Position numbers and translations under genes: made by a program. Below, in pieces: positions 15,827 to 24,354 of a DNA stretch of 64,000 nt. The stretch comes from Massilia endophytica (GTDB lineage Bacteria > Pseudomonadota > Gammaproteobacteria > Burkholderiales > Burkholderiaceae_D). The notes beneath the pieces were generated by a model. It was not told the DNA's origin and made no database searches. It was given only the letters and a program-made list of their open reading frames with translations. The stretch is taken from positions 1,116,001 to 1,180,000 of the forward strand of contig NZ_CP088952.1 in NCBI RefSeq assembly GCF_021165955.1, read 5' to 3'. How positions within the stretch are numbered: the first letter of the stretch is position 1; each line of letters starts with the position of its first letter.

Positions 15827-18800
15827 GTGTCAGCACGCATTCTCATCATCGAAGACAACCCCACCAACATGGAGCTGATGGTGTATTTGCTCCGTGCCTT
15901 CGGTTACACGCCGCTCACCGCATCCGACGGCGAGGCAGGCGTGGAGGCGGCCCGCGCCGAGAAGCCCGACCTGATCATTTGCGATGTGCACCTGCCCAAG
16001 CTGGACGGCTTCGGCGTCATCGCCGCGCTCAAGGCCGATCCCGCGCTGAAGGACATCCCGGCGCTCGCCGTCACGGCGCTGGCCATGGTGGGCGACCGCG
16101 AACGCCTGCTCAGCGCAGGCTTCGACGGCTATATCGGCAAACCCATTGAACCGGATACCTTCGTCACCCAGGTCGAGTCCTTCCTGCCCGAGGCCTCCAC
16201 GCCGCCGCCGGAGGAAAGCGACGGCACCGGCACCATCCTGATCGTCGACGACCATGTGCTGAACCGCGAGTTCCTGATGACGCTTCTCGGTTTCAGTGGC
16301 CACCGCCTGCTGGCCGCGGCCAGCGGGCCGGAGGCGCTGGCGCTGGTGGAGAAGGACAGGCCGGACCTGGTGATCTCCGACATCCTCATGCCGGACATGG
16401 ATGGCTACCAGTTCGTGAAGCGCATGCGCGCGAACCCCGCAACGGCGGGCATTCCCATCATCTTCTATACCGCCACCTACCGCGAACAGGAAGCGATGGC
16501 GATGGCCCAGTCCTGCGGCGTGCGCTGGGTGCTGCCCAAGCCTTCGGACCCGGATGTGATCATGCGCGCGGTGCAGGAAGCATTGGGCCTGGGCGCGGAC
16601 GTGGAGCCGCCGCCCATTGCGCCGCCGCGCGAGGAGCATGGCCTGGACCACAAGGTGGCTGAGTACCTCGACACGCTCGAATCGACCAGCCAGTCTCTTA
16701 CCCAGATCGCGAACAACGGCCACGGCCAGCCGCCCGAGCACCTGGACACGATGACGCAGCGCCTGTCCAATTCCCTCTCCAGCCTGCAGGCCGTAAGCCT
16801 GCGCTTGACGGCCCTGATCGAGCTGGGGATGGACCTGGGCGGGGAGCGCGATCCGCAGAAGCTGTTCGAGATAGGCTGCCGCGTGGCGCAGGACATCTGC
16901 GTGGCGCGCTATGCCTGCATCGGCGTGCTGGAGCCGGGGGCCTCGGAGCTGAGCCACCTGGCGGCCTGCGGCGCCAACGAGCTGACGCCGGAACTGTTCG
17001 CGAATGCCGGCAGCGGCGTGCTGGGCGAGCTGCTGGAACATCGCCGTCCCGTGCGCCGCAGCGCGCCGCATGGCAGCGAGTTGAAGCTGGACCTGCCTTC
17101 CGGCCATCCGCCCGTGCAGTCCTTCCTCGGTGTCCCCATCATGCTGCACGAGCGTGTGCACGGCTGGCTCTACCTGGCCGACAAGCTGGGAGCGGAGGAG
17201 TTCAGCGAAGTGGACGAACGCGTGGCGGGAACGGTGGCGGCGCAGCTGGCGGCGGCCTTCCAGAACCTGCAGCTGTACGAAGAGGTGAGGCGCAGCCACG
17301 ACCAGCTGCAGCGCGACATGGACGCGCGCATCCGCCTGGACGAAGACCTGCGCCGCTTCCGCCTGGCCATGGACGCGACGGCCGACGCCATCTTCCTGGT
17401 GGACAGGGCCAACCGCTGCTTCGTGGACGTGAATGCCACCGCCTGCCGCATGCTGGGCTTCGACCGCGAGGAGTTCCTGCGCGCGGGCCGCGAGGAGAGC
17501 GCGGGCGAGCTGGGAAGGCTGGAAGACCTGTACGCCAAGCTGCTGGCTGGCGACCATGCGGGCACCATGACCGAGCTGCTCCTGCAGCGCAAGGACGGTT
17601 CGCCGCTGTCGGTGGAAGTGCAGGGCCGCACCCTGCGCTCGGGCTCGAACTGGATCATGGTGGCGGTGGCGCGCGACATCACCGAGCGCAAGGAGGCCGA
17701 GCGCCGCCTGCTCAAGCTGGCCCATTTCGATACGCTCACCGGCCTGCCGAACCGCAGCCAGTTCTACGAATCGCTGTCGCACTCCCTGAAGATGGCGGAG
17801 GAGCACAAGTGGGCGCTGGCCGTGCTGTTCCTGGACATGGACCGCTTCAAGAACATCAACGACACCCTTGGCCACACCATCGGCGATGAGCTGCTGCGCC
17901 AGTTCTCCAGCCGCCTGGTGGACTGCCTGCGCGTGCGCGACACCATCGGCCGCTTCGGCGGCGACGAGTTCGCGGCCATCCTCATGCTGCCGGAGGGCGC
18001 GCAGAACGCCATCGCGGTGATCGACAAGATCCGCGAGTCGATGCGCCGGCCCTTCGACCTGAAAGGGCACGAGGTCACGGTTACGGCCAGCATCGGCATC
18101 TCGGTTTATCCGGACGACGGTTCCGATGCGGACTCACTGATCCAGTATGCCGACACCGCCATGTACCGGGCCAAGGAGGCGGGGCGCGACGCATTCCGCT
18201 TCTTCACCGCCGAAATGAATGCCCAGTCCATGGCCCGGCTGGAGATGGAGAACGCCCTGCGCCGCGCCATCGAGAACAAGGAATTCGTGCTCTTCTTCCA
18301 GCCCAAGGTGCATACCACCACGGGCCGCATCAGCGGGGCGGAAGCGCTGCTGCGCTGGCAGCGCCCCGGCCACGGCATGATTTCGCCTGCGGTATTCATT
18401 CCCCTGCTCGAAGAGACGGGCCTCATCGTGCGCGTCGGCGCCTGGGTGATCGACGAAGCCTGCCGCAAGATCGCGGACTGGTCGAAGCGCGGCGTCGGCG
18501 CGGTGCAGATTTCCGTCAACGTGAGCGGCATCCAGTTCTTCGTGGGCGGCCTGCAGGAGGAGATTACGCGGGCGATCAAGGAGCATGGAATCCAGCCCGA
18601 CCTGCTGGAGCTGGAGCTGACGGAAAGCTCGCTGATGTCCAACGCCGAGGAAACCATCTCCGTGCTCACGCACCTCAAGGAGCTGGGCGTGAAGATATCC
18701 ATCGACGATTTCGGCACCGGCTATTCCTCGCTGGCCTACCTGAAGCGCTTCCCCATCGACAAGCTGAAGATCGACATCGCTTTCGTGCGCGAGGTCACCA

Positions 18801-19438
18801 GCAATCCGGACGATGCGGCCATCGTCCTGGCGATCATCAATATGGCGCACAGCATGAAGCTGAAGGTGATTGCGGAAGGCGTGGAGCGCGACGCCCAGCT
18901 CTCCTACCTGAAGCGCCACGCCTGCGACGAGATCCAGGGCTACTACTTCAGCCGCCCCGTGGAGGCAAGCGCCTTCGAGGCCATGCTGAGCGAAGGCCGT
19001 TCGCTGAAGCCGGCCCCGGAAGACGACGCGCCGGACCGCCAGACCCTCCTGATCGTGGACGACGACGCCTTCATGCTCGACGTGCTGAGCGACTTCCTCG
19101 AACAGGATGGCTACCGCATCCTCACGGCGCAGACCGCGGCCGAGGGCTTCGACATCCTGGCGCGCAACAGGGTGCAGGTGATCCTGTGCGACCAGTGCAT
19201 GCCCACCATGAGCGGCATCGAATTCATGGAGCGGGCCAAGCACCTCGCGCCCGACACCTTCCGCATCATGCTTTCGGCCTATGCCGACCTCACGCCGATC
19301 ATGGCCGCCATCAACCAGGGCGCCATCGACCGCTTCTACACCAAGCCGTGGAACGGCGCGGCGCTGAGGGAGAACATCCGCGAGGGCTTCCGCCTGCACC
19401 GGCAGGGGGCGATGCAGGGGCAGCAGGCCATGGCCTGA
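15827..19438 (+). CDS. Three-receiver hybrid GGDEF/EAL cyclic-di-GMP protein
   Basis: 1203 residues from the GTG at 15827, which has GGAG upstream; earlier starts add sequence unlike any receiver domain. Domains in order: receiver 1 (3-120, Asp 53, Lys 105), receiver 2 (135-252, Asp 185, Lys 238), linker, GAF (about 340-485), PAS (508-625), GGDEF (630-795, intact GGDEF at 711), EAL (806-1055, intact EALLR at 839 and DDFGTGYSSL at 960), receiver 3 (1072-1190, Asp 1122, Lys 1173). Both catalytic motifs look functional, so it could make or break cyclic-di-GMP, gated by phosphorylation and a ligand. No histidine kinase lies nearby. Three receivers, one at the C-terminus, is an uncommon arrangement. 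Confidence 0.92.
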   Translation: MSARILIIEDNPTNMELMVYLLRAFGYTPLTASDGEAGVEAARAEKPDLIICDVHLPKLDGFGVIAALKADPALKDIPALAVTALAMVGDRERLLSAGFDGYIGKPIEPDTFVTQVESFLPEASTPPPEESDGTGTILIVDDHVLNREFLMTLLGFSGHRLLAAASGPEALALVEKDRPDLVISDILMPDMDGYQFVKRMRANPATAGIPIIFYTATYREQEAMAMAQSCGVRWVLPKPSDPDVIMRAVQEALGLGADVEPPPIAPPREEHGLDHKVAEYLDTLESTSQSLTQIANNGHGQPPEHLDTMTQRLSNSLSSLQAVSLRLTALIELGMDLGGERDPQKLFEIGCRVAQDICVARYACIGVLEPGASELSHLAACGANELTPELFANAGSGVLGELLEHRRPVRRSAPHGSELKLDLPSGHPPVQSFLGVPIMLHERVHGWLYLADKLGAEEFSEVDERVAGTVAAQLAAAFQNLQLYEEVRRSHDQLQRDMDARIRLDEDLRRFRLAMDATADAIFLVDRANRCFVDVNATACRMLGFDREEFLRAGREESAGELGRLEDLYAKLLAGDHAGTMTELLLQRKDGSPLSVEVQGRTLRSGSNWIMVAVARDITERKEAERRLLKLAHFDTLTGLPNRSQFYESLSHSLKMAEEHKWALAVLFLDMDRFKNINDTLGHTIGDELLRQFSSRLVDCLRVRDTIGRFGGDEFAAILMLPEGAQNAIAVIDKIRESMRRPFDLKGHEVTVTASIGISVYPDDGSDADSLIQYADTAMYRAKEAGRDAFRFFTAEMNAQSMARLEMENALRRAIENKEFVLFFQPKVHTTTGRISGAEALLRWQRPGHGMISPAVFIPLLEETGLIVRVGAWVIDEACRKIADWSKRGVGAVQISVNVSGIQFFVGGLQEEITRAIKEHGIQPDLLELELTESSLMSNAEETISVLTHLKELGVKISIDDFGTGYSSLAYLKRFPIDKLKIDIAFVREVTSNPDDAAIVLAIINMAHSMKLKVIAEGVERDAQLSYLKRHACDEIQGYYFSRPVEASAFEAMLSEGRSLKPAPEDDAPDRQTLLIVDDDAFMLDVLSDFLEQDGYRILTAQTAAEGFDILARNRVQVILCDQCMPTMSGIEFMERAKHLAPDTFRIMLSAYADLTPIMAAINQGAIDRFYTKPWNGAALRENIREGFRLHRQGAMQGQQAMA

Positions 19439-19499
19439 ACTTACGGGAGGGGGCGCATCGGTGTTATCCTTGCAGGAGAACCGATATCAACCTCCTGCC

Positions 19500-20171
19500 A
19501 TGCAACAAAAAGCCCCAAGACGGACACGCGAACGCATCCTGGAACTGTCGCTGCGCCTGTTCAACGAATTCGGCGAGCCGAATATCACCACGACGGTGAT
19601 CGCCGAAGAGATGAATATCTCGCCGGGGAACCTCTACTACCACTTCCGCAACAAGGACGACATCGTCAACTCCATCTTCGCCCAGTTCGAAGAGGAGATC
19701 GAGCGCATCCTGCAGGTCCCGAACGGGCGGCGCTCGAATATCGAGGATGTGTGGCAGTACCTGCATTTCATGTTCGAGCTGATCTGGCGCTACCGCTTCT
19801 TCTACCGCGACCTGAACGACCTGCTGTCGCGCAACCGCAAGCTGGAACTGCAGTTCAAGCAGATTTTGGCGCACAAGATCAAGGTGGCCAAGCAGCTGTG
19901 CGTGGACCTGCGCAGCGAGAATTCGCTGGAGGCGAGCGATGTGGCCATCGACGCCATGGCCACCAATATGGTGGTGGTGGCGACCTACTGGCTGTCCTAT
20001 GAATACGTGCGCAACCCGCGCAACTACACGGAGCAGCAGGCCATGGCCGACGCGCTGGCGCGCGGCTGCTACCAGGTGCTGTCCCAGATCGGTCCCTACC
20101 TGCGCGGCGAAACGAGTGCGCGCTTCCAGAAACTCTCCGAAGACTATCTCAAGAAACTGAAATCCCCATGA
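19500..20171 (+). CDS. TetR-family transcriptional regulator
   Basis: 223 residues with a TetR helix-turn-helix near residues 30-60 (TTTVIAEEMNISPGNLYYHF) and a helical ligand domain. The start ATG at 19500 gives the usual short Arg/Lys-rich lead. A GTG at 19461 is possible but less likely. It overlaps the next gene by ATGA, so it may control that gene and itself. The ligand is unknown. Confidence 0.88.
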   Translation: MQQKAPRRTRERILELSLRLFNEFGEPNITTTVIAEEMNISPGNLYYHFRNKDDIVNSIFAQFEEEIERILQVPNGRRSNIEDVWQYLHFMFELIWRYRFFYRDLNDLLSRNRKLELQFKQILAHKIKVAKQLCVDLRSENSLEASDVAIDAMATNMVVVATYWLSYEYVRNPRNYTEQQAMADALARGCYQVLSQIGPYLRGETSARFQKLSEDYLKKLKSP

Positions 20172-20719
20172 ATGCTGCACTCGCTTCGATCTGTGTATAT
20201 TGCGGCGCCAATTCCGGCGCCAGCCCGCTGTATGCGGAAGCGGCGCGCGCCCTGGCCGGCGCGCTGGTGGAACGGAACCTGGCCCTCGTCTACGGCGGCG
20301 GCAATGTGGGCCTCATGGGCGTGATTGCCGACGAGGTGCTGCGCCTCGGTGGCGAGGTGACGGGCGTGATCCCCACCCAGCTGGTGGAGCGCGAAGTGGG
20401 GCACACCGGCCTGACGCGCCAGTTCATCGTCAAGGACATGCACGAACGGAAGGCCATGATGGCCCAGCTGTCGGACGGTTTTATCGCCATGCCCGGCGGC
20501 ATGGGCACCATGGAGGAGCTGTTCGAGATGCTCACCTGGTCCCAGCTGGGCATCCACGGCAAGCCGGTGGGCCTGCTGAACATGGGCGGCTTCTACGACC
20601 ACCTGATCGCCTTCCTCGGCCATGCCCGGAACGAGGGCTTCATCAAGCCCCAGCACGCGGCCCTGCTGAAGGTCTCGGACCAGCCCCGCCAGCTCCTGGA
20701 TCAGTTAACTCATCCATAA
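20168..20719 (+). CDS. LOG-family (TIGR00730) nucleotide phosphoribohydrolase
   Basis: 183 residues with the diagnostic PGGMGTMEELFEMLTW motif near residue 105 and a Rossmann-like N-terminus (CVYCGANSG). The family releases free bases such as cytokinins or adenine from nucleoside 5'-monophosphates; the bacterial role is often purine salvage. It is translationally coupled to the TetR regulator upstream. Confidence 0.9.
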   Translation: MNAALASICVYCGANSGASPLYAEAARALAGALVERNLALVYGGGNVGLMGVIADEVLRLGGEVTGVIPTQLVEREVGHTGLTRQFIVKDMHERKAMMAQLSDGFIAMPGGMGTMEELFEMLTWSQLGIHGKPVGLLNMGGFYDHLIAFLGHARNEGFIKPQHAALLKVSDQPRQLLDQLTHP

Positions 20720-20768
20720 ATTTCCTCACAACGGCTCAGCTCGCACGATAGTAAAAAGTCATTATAAA

Positions 20769-20812
20769 AATTACATCGAACATGAAATAATCCTCGTGCT
20801 GGGGATGTAATT
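20769..20812. promoter_or_regulatory. 9-bp inverted repeat upstream of the PEP-CTERM gene
   Basis: AATTACATC (20769-20777) and GATGTAATT (20804-20812), perfect, 26 bp apart, in an AT-rich stretch that is unusual for this genome. It may bind a regulator or form a hairpin in the 125-bp leader. No sigma-54 type GG/GC promoter is evident. Confidence 0.3.
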
Positions 20813-20844
20813 ATTTTAACTTTTTCTTTCCGGGGTGCATTGTG

Positions 20845-21459
20845 ATGAAAAAAGCGATAGCGGCTCTAGCCGCCGCTCTGGCGCTGGGTGGAACCGCCCA
20901 GGCGGAAACCATCGATTTCGGCGGTGTCGGTTCCATGGGTTACCTGAACGTCCTGGGAACGCTGGTCATTCCGGGAACGTATGTGGAGGACGGCTATACG
21001 CTGGCTGCCAGCGGCCACATTCTGGCCGCACTGGCCTCGCCCGTGCCGTCCAACTTCCTGGCATGGGCCGGGTCGGAGGCGATGACGGCCGTCCCGCTGT
21101 CCACCGTCACGCTGGCGCGCGCGGACAGCGCGGCCTTCAACCTGAACTCCATCGACCTGGTGCGCCTGAAGTCCTTTGCGGGCGGCGGCAATACGGTGAC
21201 CTTCACGGGCCACATCATGGGCGGCGGCACGGTGACGCAGAACCTGGTGATCGGCACCGACTTCACCTTCGACACCTATACCTTCAGCGGCTTCACCAAC
21301 CTGTCGTCGGTGACCTTCGGCGAGCCCCTGAACCTGCTGCACCTCTACCAGTTCGACAACATCAACGTGGCGGCCGTGCCGGAGCCGGAAACCTATGGCA
21401 TGCTGCTCGGCGGCCTGGGTTTGCTGGCCTTCCTGGCGCGCCGCCGCCAACAGGGCTGA
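20845..21459 (+). CDS. PEP-CTERM sorted exported protein
   Basis: 204 residues. A signal peptide (ending AQA) precedes a low-complexity, beta-rich mature part with few charged residues. The C-terminus is a classic PEP-CTERM tail: VPEPETYGMLLGGLGLLAFLARRR. Exosortase cleaves at the VPEP motif and sends such proteins to the surface, usually together with exopolysaccharide. The start could be the GTG at 20842. It is a single gene, and the exosortase itself is not in this window. Confidence 0.9.
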   Translation: MKKAIAALAAALALGGTAQAETIDFGGVGSMGYLNVLGTLVIPGTYVEDGYTLAASGHILAALASPVPSNFLAWAGSEAMTAVPLSTVTLARADSAAFNLNSIDLVRLKSFAGGGNTVTFTGHIMGGGTVTQNLVIGTDFTFDTYTFSGFTNLSSVTFGEPLNLLHLYQFDNINVAAVPEPETYGMLLGGLGLLAFLARRRQQG

Positions 21460-21957
21460 TCACCACAGCTTCTGTCCCGAGTATTCGAGCTGAGTGAGGT
21501 AGAGGCGGACGTCGAACTCGTATTGGTGGTAGTTCGGCTCCATATAGGTGCAAAGCTTATAGAACGCCTTGTCGTGCTGTTTCTCCCTCAAGTGGGCCAG
21601 CTCGTGTACGGCGATCATGCGCAGGAATTCCAGGGGGGCATCCCTGAACATGGTCGCCACTTTTATCTCGTGCTTCGCCTTCAGCTTCCCGCCTTGCACC
21701 CGCGAGATCGTGGTGTGCAGTCCCAGCGCGTGATTGATCACGTGGATCTTGCTGTCGAATTCGACCTTGTTGACCGGTTCCGCGCTGCGCAGGAATTCGG
21801 ACTTCAGCTCCTGCACATAGTCGTACAGCGCCTTGTCGTTACGGACCCCGTGAGCTTTCGGATAACGTTGCAGTAGCACTTCGCCCAGGCGGTCCTGCTG
21901 CAGGATGGCCGCCACCTGCTGGCGGGTCTGTTCGGAATAGGCGCTGAGGTATTTCAT
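21460..21957 (-). CDS. YgjP-like zinc metallopeptidase (SprT/M48-like)
   Basis: 165 residues with the zinc motif HELAH (118-122) and a third His at 128 (HDKAFYKLC), the YgjP pattern. The N-terminal part is helical. These are cytoplasmic metalloproteases with poorly defined targets. The gene abuts the stop of the PEP-CTERM gene (convergent, no gap). Confidence 0.82.
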   Translation of the reverse strand: MKYLSAYSEQTRQQVAAILQQDRLGEVLLQRYPKAHGVRNDKALYDYVQELKSEFLRSAEPVNKVEFDSKIHVINHALGLHTTISRVQGGKLKAKHEIKVATMFRDAPLEFLRMIAVHELAHLREKQHDKAFYKLCTYMEPNYHQYEFDVRLYLTQLEYSGQKLW

Positions 21958-22044
21958 GGCGCCGAGACTGTACCACAGCCGTTATGTCCTTGATCGGGAA
22001 CGAAGAGCGATACCACTTCCGCGTGTATTGTTGATCGATACGCA

Positions 22045-22061
22045 GTACAGTAGGTTGTCAG
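22045..22061 (+). repeat. Left arm of a weak inverted repeat flanking the HTH gene
   Basis: 17 bp that matches the reverse complement of 22662-22678 at 14 positions. Together they bracket the low-GC HTH gene. The match is short enough to arise by chance in a region of this size, so it is only a hint of a small mobile or inserted unit. Confidence 0.25.
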
Positions 22062-22070
22062 TTGACAACC
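22053..22070. promoter_or_regulatory. 18-bp palindrome, candidate operator for the HTH gene
   Basis: GGTTGTCA-GT-TGACAACC, perfect 8-bp arms with a 2-bp spacer, about 75 bp before the start of the HTH gene. It is the strongest dyad in that upstream region and is a natural autoregulation site; this is inference. Confidence 0.45.
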
Positions 22071-22146
22071 GTCCTTTGCCTGGATATTCTGGAGTCGTCA
22101 TGGCGCGCCACTGCCACCCGAAGAAGGTCAGACGCCGGAGAAGATG

Positions 22147-22665
22147 ATGGAGTATGAGTTCACGCTCAAATATCAGTTGGGTGGCAACCACCACAATGTT
22201 GACGAGTTGGTGGAACATCTTGGTGCAGGGGGCTGCAACGATGCTCTAGTCGGCATTGGCCAACCCAATCAGCTTGGGCTGAGGTTCACCCGCGATGCCG
22301 GATCTGCCTGGGAAGCCTTGAAAAGTGCGCTCTCCGATATCCGTACGATTGCGCCCTCGGCAAAATTGATTGAAGCTGGGCCGGATTTTGTCGGGCTGAC
22401 TGATGTCGCTGAAATGGTTGGCATGACTCGGCAGAACCTTCGGAAGCTCATGGTGTCGAATGCATCGTTTCCCGCTCCCGTTCATGGAGGAACTTCGGGC
22501 GTTTGGCATCTTGCCGACCTTCTCTGCTGGTTGCGGGAAAAAGAGTATCCGGTCGGCCCTGGCATAGTGGAAGTGGCGCAGGCGGCGCGCCACATCAATG
22601 TGCTCAAAGAGCTGGTGCAGCTGCCTGTCGAAGTGGATGATGAAATGTACGCATTGGTAGCCTGA
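22147..22665 (+). CDS. Helix-turn-helix protein, lower GC than neighbours
   Basis: 172 residues from ATG 22147 (ATG 22144 is also possible; GGAG precedes both). The N-terminal half has an unrecognised alpha/beta unit. The middle (about 80-130) is a MerR/AlpA-like HTH (FVGLTDVAEMVGMTRQNLRKL) with a wing-like VWHLADLLCWLREK. The gene is visibly less GC-rich than its flanks and uses codons such as TTG, AAA and GTC more often, which suggests transfer. A perfect dyad lies upstream. I cannot assign a target. Confidence 0.65.
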   Translation: MEYEFTLKYQLGGNHHNVDELVEHLGAGGCNDALVGIGQPNQLGLRFTRDAGSAWEALKSALSDIRTIAPSAKLIEAGPDFVGLTDVAEMVGMTRQNLRKLMVSNASFPAPVHGGTSGVWHLADLLCWLREKEYPVGPGIVEVAQAARHINVLKELVQLPVEVDDEMYALVA

Positions 22666-22678
22666 CTGCCCACTGTAC
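22662..22678 (-). repeat. Right arm of a weak inverted repeat flanking the HTH gene
   Basis: 17 bp overlapping the stop codon of the HTH gene. It matches the reverse complement of 22045-22061 at 14 of 17 positions. Confidence is low for the reason given at the left arm. Confidence 0.25.
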
Positions 22679-22708
22679 CTCGGCCGCGCCAGCGCTTATG
22701 ATGATGGC

Positions 22709-23560
22709 ATGCACACCCACGTCAATTCCGTGGGATTGCTGGTTTGTCCCGACCCGGCCCTGAACTTCAGCTATCCCGCCCATATCCCGCGCGCCTGTAT
22801 CGACGCGCTGCCGCCGCAGCCTGGCGTCTATATCTTTCGCGACAGGGACGGCGCCGCCATCTATATCGGCAAGAGCGTGAATATCCGCCACCGGGTGATG
22901 AGCCATCTGCGCACGCCCGCGGAAGCGCAGATGCTCGGGCGCACCGCGCATATCGATTTCGAGCTGACGGGCGGCGAAATCGGTGCGCTGCTGCGCGAGT
23001 CGCAGCTGGTGAAGGAGTCCCAGCCTGTCTTCAACCAGAAGCTTCGCCGCCTGCGCGAAATGTGCTCGCTGCGGCTGGAGGAGGGCAGGCCGGAAGTGGT
23101 TTTCGCCAGCGATGTCGACTTCGCGCGCACCGAAGGCCTGTTCGGCCTTTTCGGCAGCAAGAAGGCGGCCCTGGAGATGCTGCGCGATGTGGCCCAGACG
23201 GCGGGCCTGTGCTCCGCCATGACGGGGCTGGAGAAAACCCCTCCGGGACGGCCCTGTTTCGCGCGCCAGCTGTCCCGCTGCCAGGGCGCCTGCGTAGGCG
23301 AGGAGAGCGCAGCCCGGCATGCGGCCCGCGTGGCGGCCGCCCTCGCGCCCATGCGCGTCACGCCCTGGCCTTATCCCGGCGCCGTGGCCATCGTCGAATC
23401 CTCGCATGGGGTGCGCAAGCGCCACCTGGTCGACGGCTGGTGCTACCTGGGCGAGCGCAAGCCGCGCGGCCGGGCCAGGACCCCGCGTTTCGACATGGAC
23501 GTGTACCAAATTCTCCTCAAGCCCATGCTGGAAGGGACTTTGGCCATCGAACACCTCTGA
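22709..23560 (+). CDS. cho: Excinuclease Cho (UvrC homologue)
   Basis: 283 residues: a GIY-YIG nuclease domain (about 35-115, PGVYIFRDRDGAAIYIGKS) followed by a UvrC-like middle region with four cysteines spaced C-x14-C-x7-C-x3-C (LCSAM ... GRPCFARQLSRCQGAC). The last three match the spacing of the Fe-S ligands of UvrC. It lacks the UvrC endonuclease V-like and HhH parts, as Cho does. Cho makes the 3' incision at bulky lesions that UvrC cannot process. I found no complete LexA-type box in the short upstream region. Confidence 0.85.
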   Translation: MHTHVNSVGLLVCPDPALNFSYPAHIPRACIDALPPQPGVYIFRDRDGAAIYIGKSVNIRHRVMSHLRTPAEAQMLGRTAHIDFELTGGEIGALLRESQLVKESQPVFNQKLRRLREMCSLRLEEGRPEVVFASDVDFARTEGLFGLFGSKKAALEMLRDVAQTAGLCSAMTGLEKTPPGRPCFARQLSRCQGACVGEESAARHAARVAAALAPMRVTPWPYPGAVAIVESSHGVRKRHLVDGWCYLGERKPRGRARTPRFDMDVYQILLKPMLEGTLAIEHL

Positions 23561-23563
23561 GGG

Positions 23564-23597
23564 AAAAGCGCTATATAATCGAATATATTGCGCTTTT
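23564..23597. promoter_or_regulatory. ModE operator of the modABC-modE operon
   Basis: 14-bp arms (23564-23577 and 23584-23597) with one mismatch around a 6-bp spacer. The core is CGCTATATA-N6-TATATTGCG, very close to the E. coli ModE consensus. It lies 14 bp before the modA start, where bound ModE-molybdate would block transcription. modE is the last gene of the same operon, giving negative feedback by molybdate. Confidence 0.9.
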
Positions 23598-23610
23598 TCC
23601 AAGGACGTCC

Positions 23611-24354
23611 ATGCTGAAGACCTTTGCCGCCGTGCTCCTGGCAGGCGCCGCCGCTGGCGCAGGCGCGGGCGAAATTACGGTTTCCGCAGCCGCCAGTCTC
23701 ACCAACGCCTTCCGCGAGATGGCCGGCGCCTACGAGGCTGCCCATCCCGGCGACAAGGTGCAGCTGAATGTCGCCTCTTCGGACACCCTCGTGCAGCAGA
23801 TCGCCCGCGGCGCGCCGGTGGACGTGCTGGCTTCCGCCGACGAGGAAGCGATGGACAAGGCGGCGGGCCAGAAGCTCATAGCGCCAGGCAGCCGCCGCGA
23901 TTTCGCCAGCAACAGCCTGGTGCTGATCGCGCCAGCAAGTAGCACGCTGCCAGTGGCCGCGCTGTCCGACCTTGGCCAGCCAGGCGTGCACCGTATCGCA
24001 GCTGGCAACCCGGCCAGCGTGCCTGCGGGGCGCTACACGCGCGACGCCCTGCAGAAGGCCGGGCTGTGGACCACGCTGGAGTCGCGTTTCGTCTTTGCCA
24101 CCTCGGTGCGGCAAGGCCTCGACTACGTGGCGCGCGGCGAGGCCGAGGCAGGCTTCGTCTACGCCACCGACGCCGCCACGCAGCCGGGCAAGGTGAAGGT
24201 GCTGTTGACGGTGCCGACGGAAAAGCAGGTGCGCTATCCGCTCGCCGTCACCGCCGCCGCGCCGAACGGGGAAGGCGCGCGCCGGTTCTGCGCCTTCGTG
24301 CTGTCCGTGCAGGGCCAGGCCATCCTTGCCAAATTCGGCTTCGGCCGCCCATGA
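23611..24354 (+). CDS. modA: Molybdate ABC transporter substrate-binding protein ModA
   Basis: 247 residues. A signal peptide ends near residue 22 (AGAGAG-E), followed by the ModA hallmark ITVSAAASLTNAFREMA and later LVLIAPA and VRQGLDYVARGEAEAGFVY. It binds molybdate or tungstate in the periplasm and hands it to ModBC. The AAGGA ribosome site is 5-9 bp upstream. Its stop overlaps the modB start by ATGA. Confidence 0.95.
   Translation: MLKTFAAVLLAGAAAGAGAGEITVSAAASLTNAFREMAGAYEAAHPGDKVQLNVASSDTLVQQIARGAPVDVLASADEEAMDKAAGQKLIAPGSRRDFASNSLVLIAPASSTLPVAALSDLGQPGVHRIAAGNPASVPAGRYTRDALQKAGLWTTLESRFVFATSVRQGLDYVARGEAEAGFVYATDAATQPGKVKVLLTVPTEKQVRYPLAVTAAAPNGEGARRFCAFVLSVQGQAILAKFGFGRP

Noticed and set aside
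15830..18070. Long antisense frame within the three-receiver gene
   Set aside because: Shadow of the GGDEF/EAL protein; no family resemblance.
21956..22147. A 63-residue plus-strand frame between the YgjP-like and HTH genes
   Set aside because: It is Arg-rich with no ribosome site, and the regulatory dyad lies within it.
22660..22709. A LexA box before cho
   Set aside because: Only a partial CTGT-type half-site is present; the second half is missing at the right spacing.
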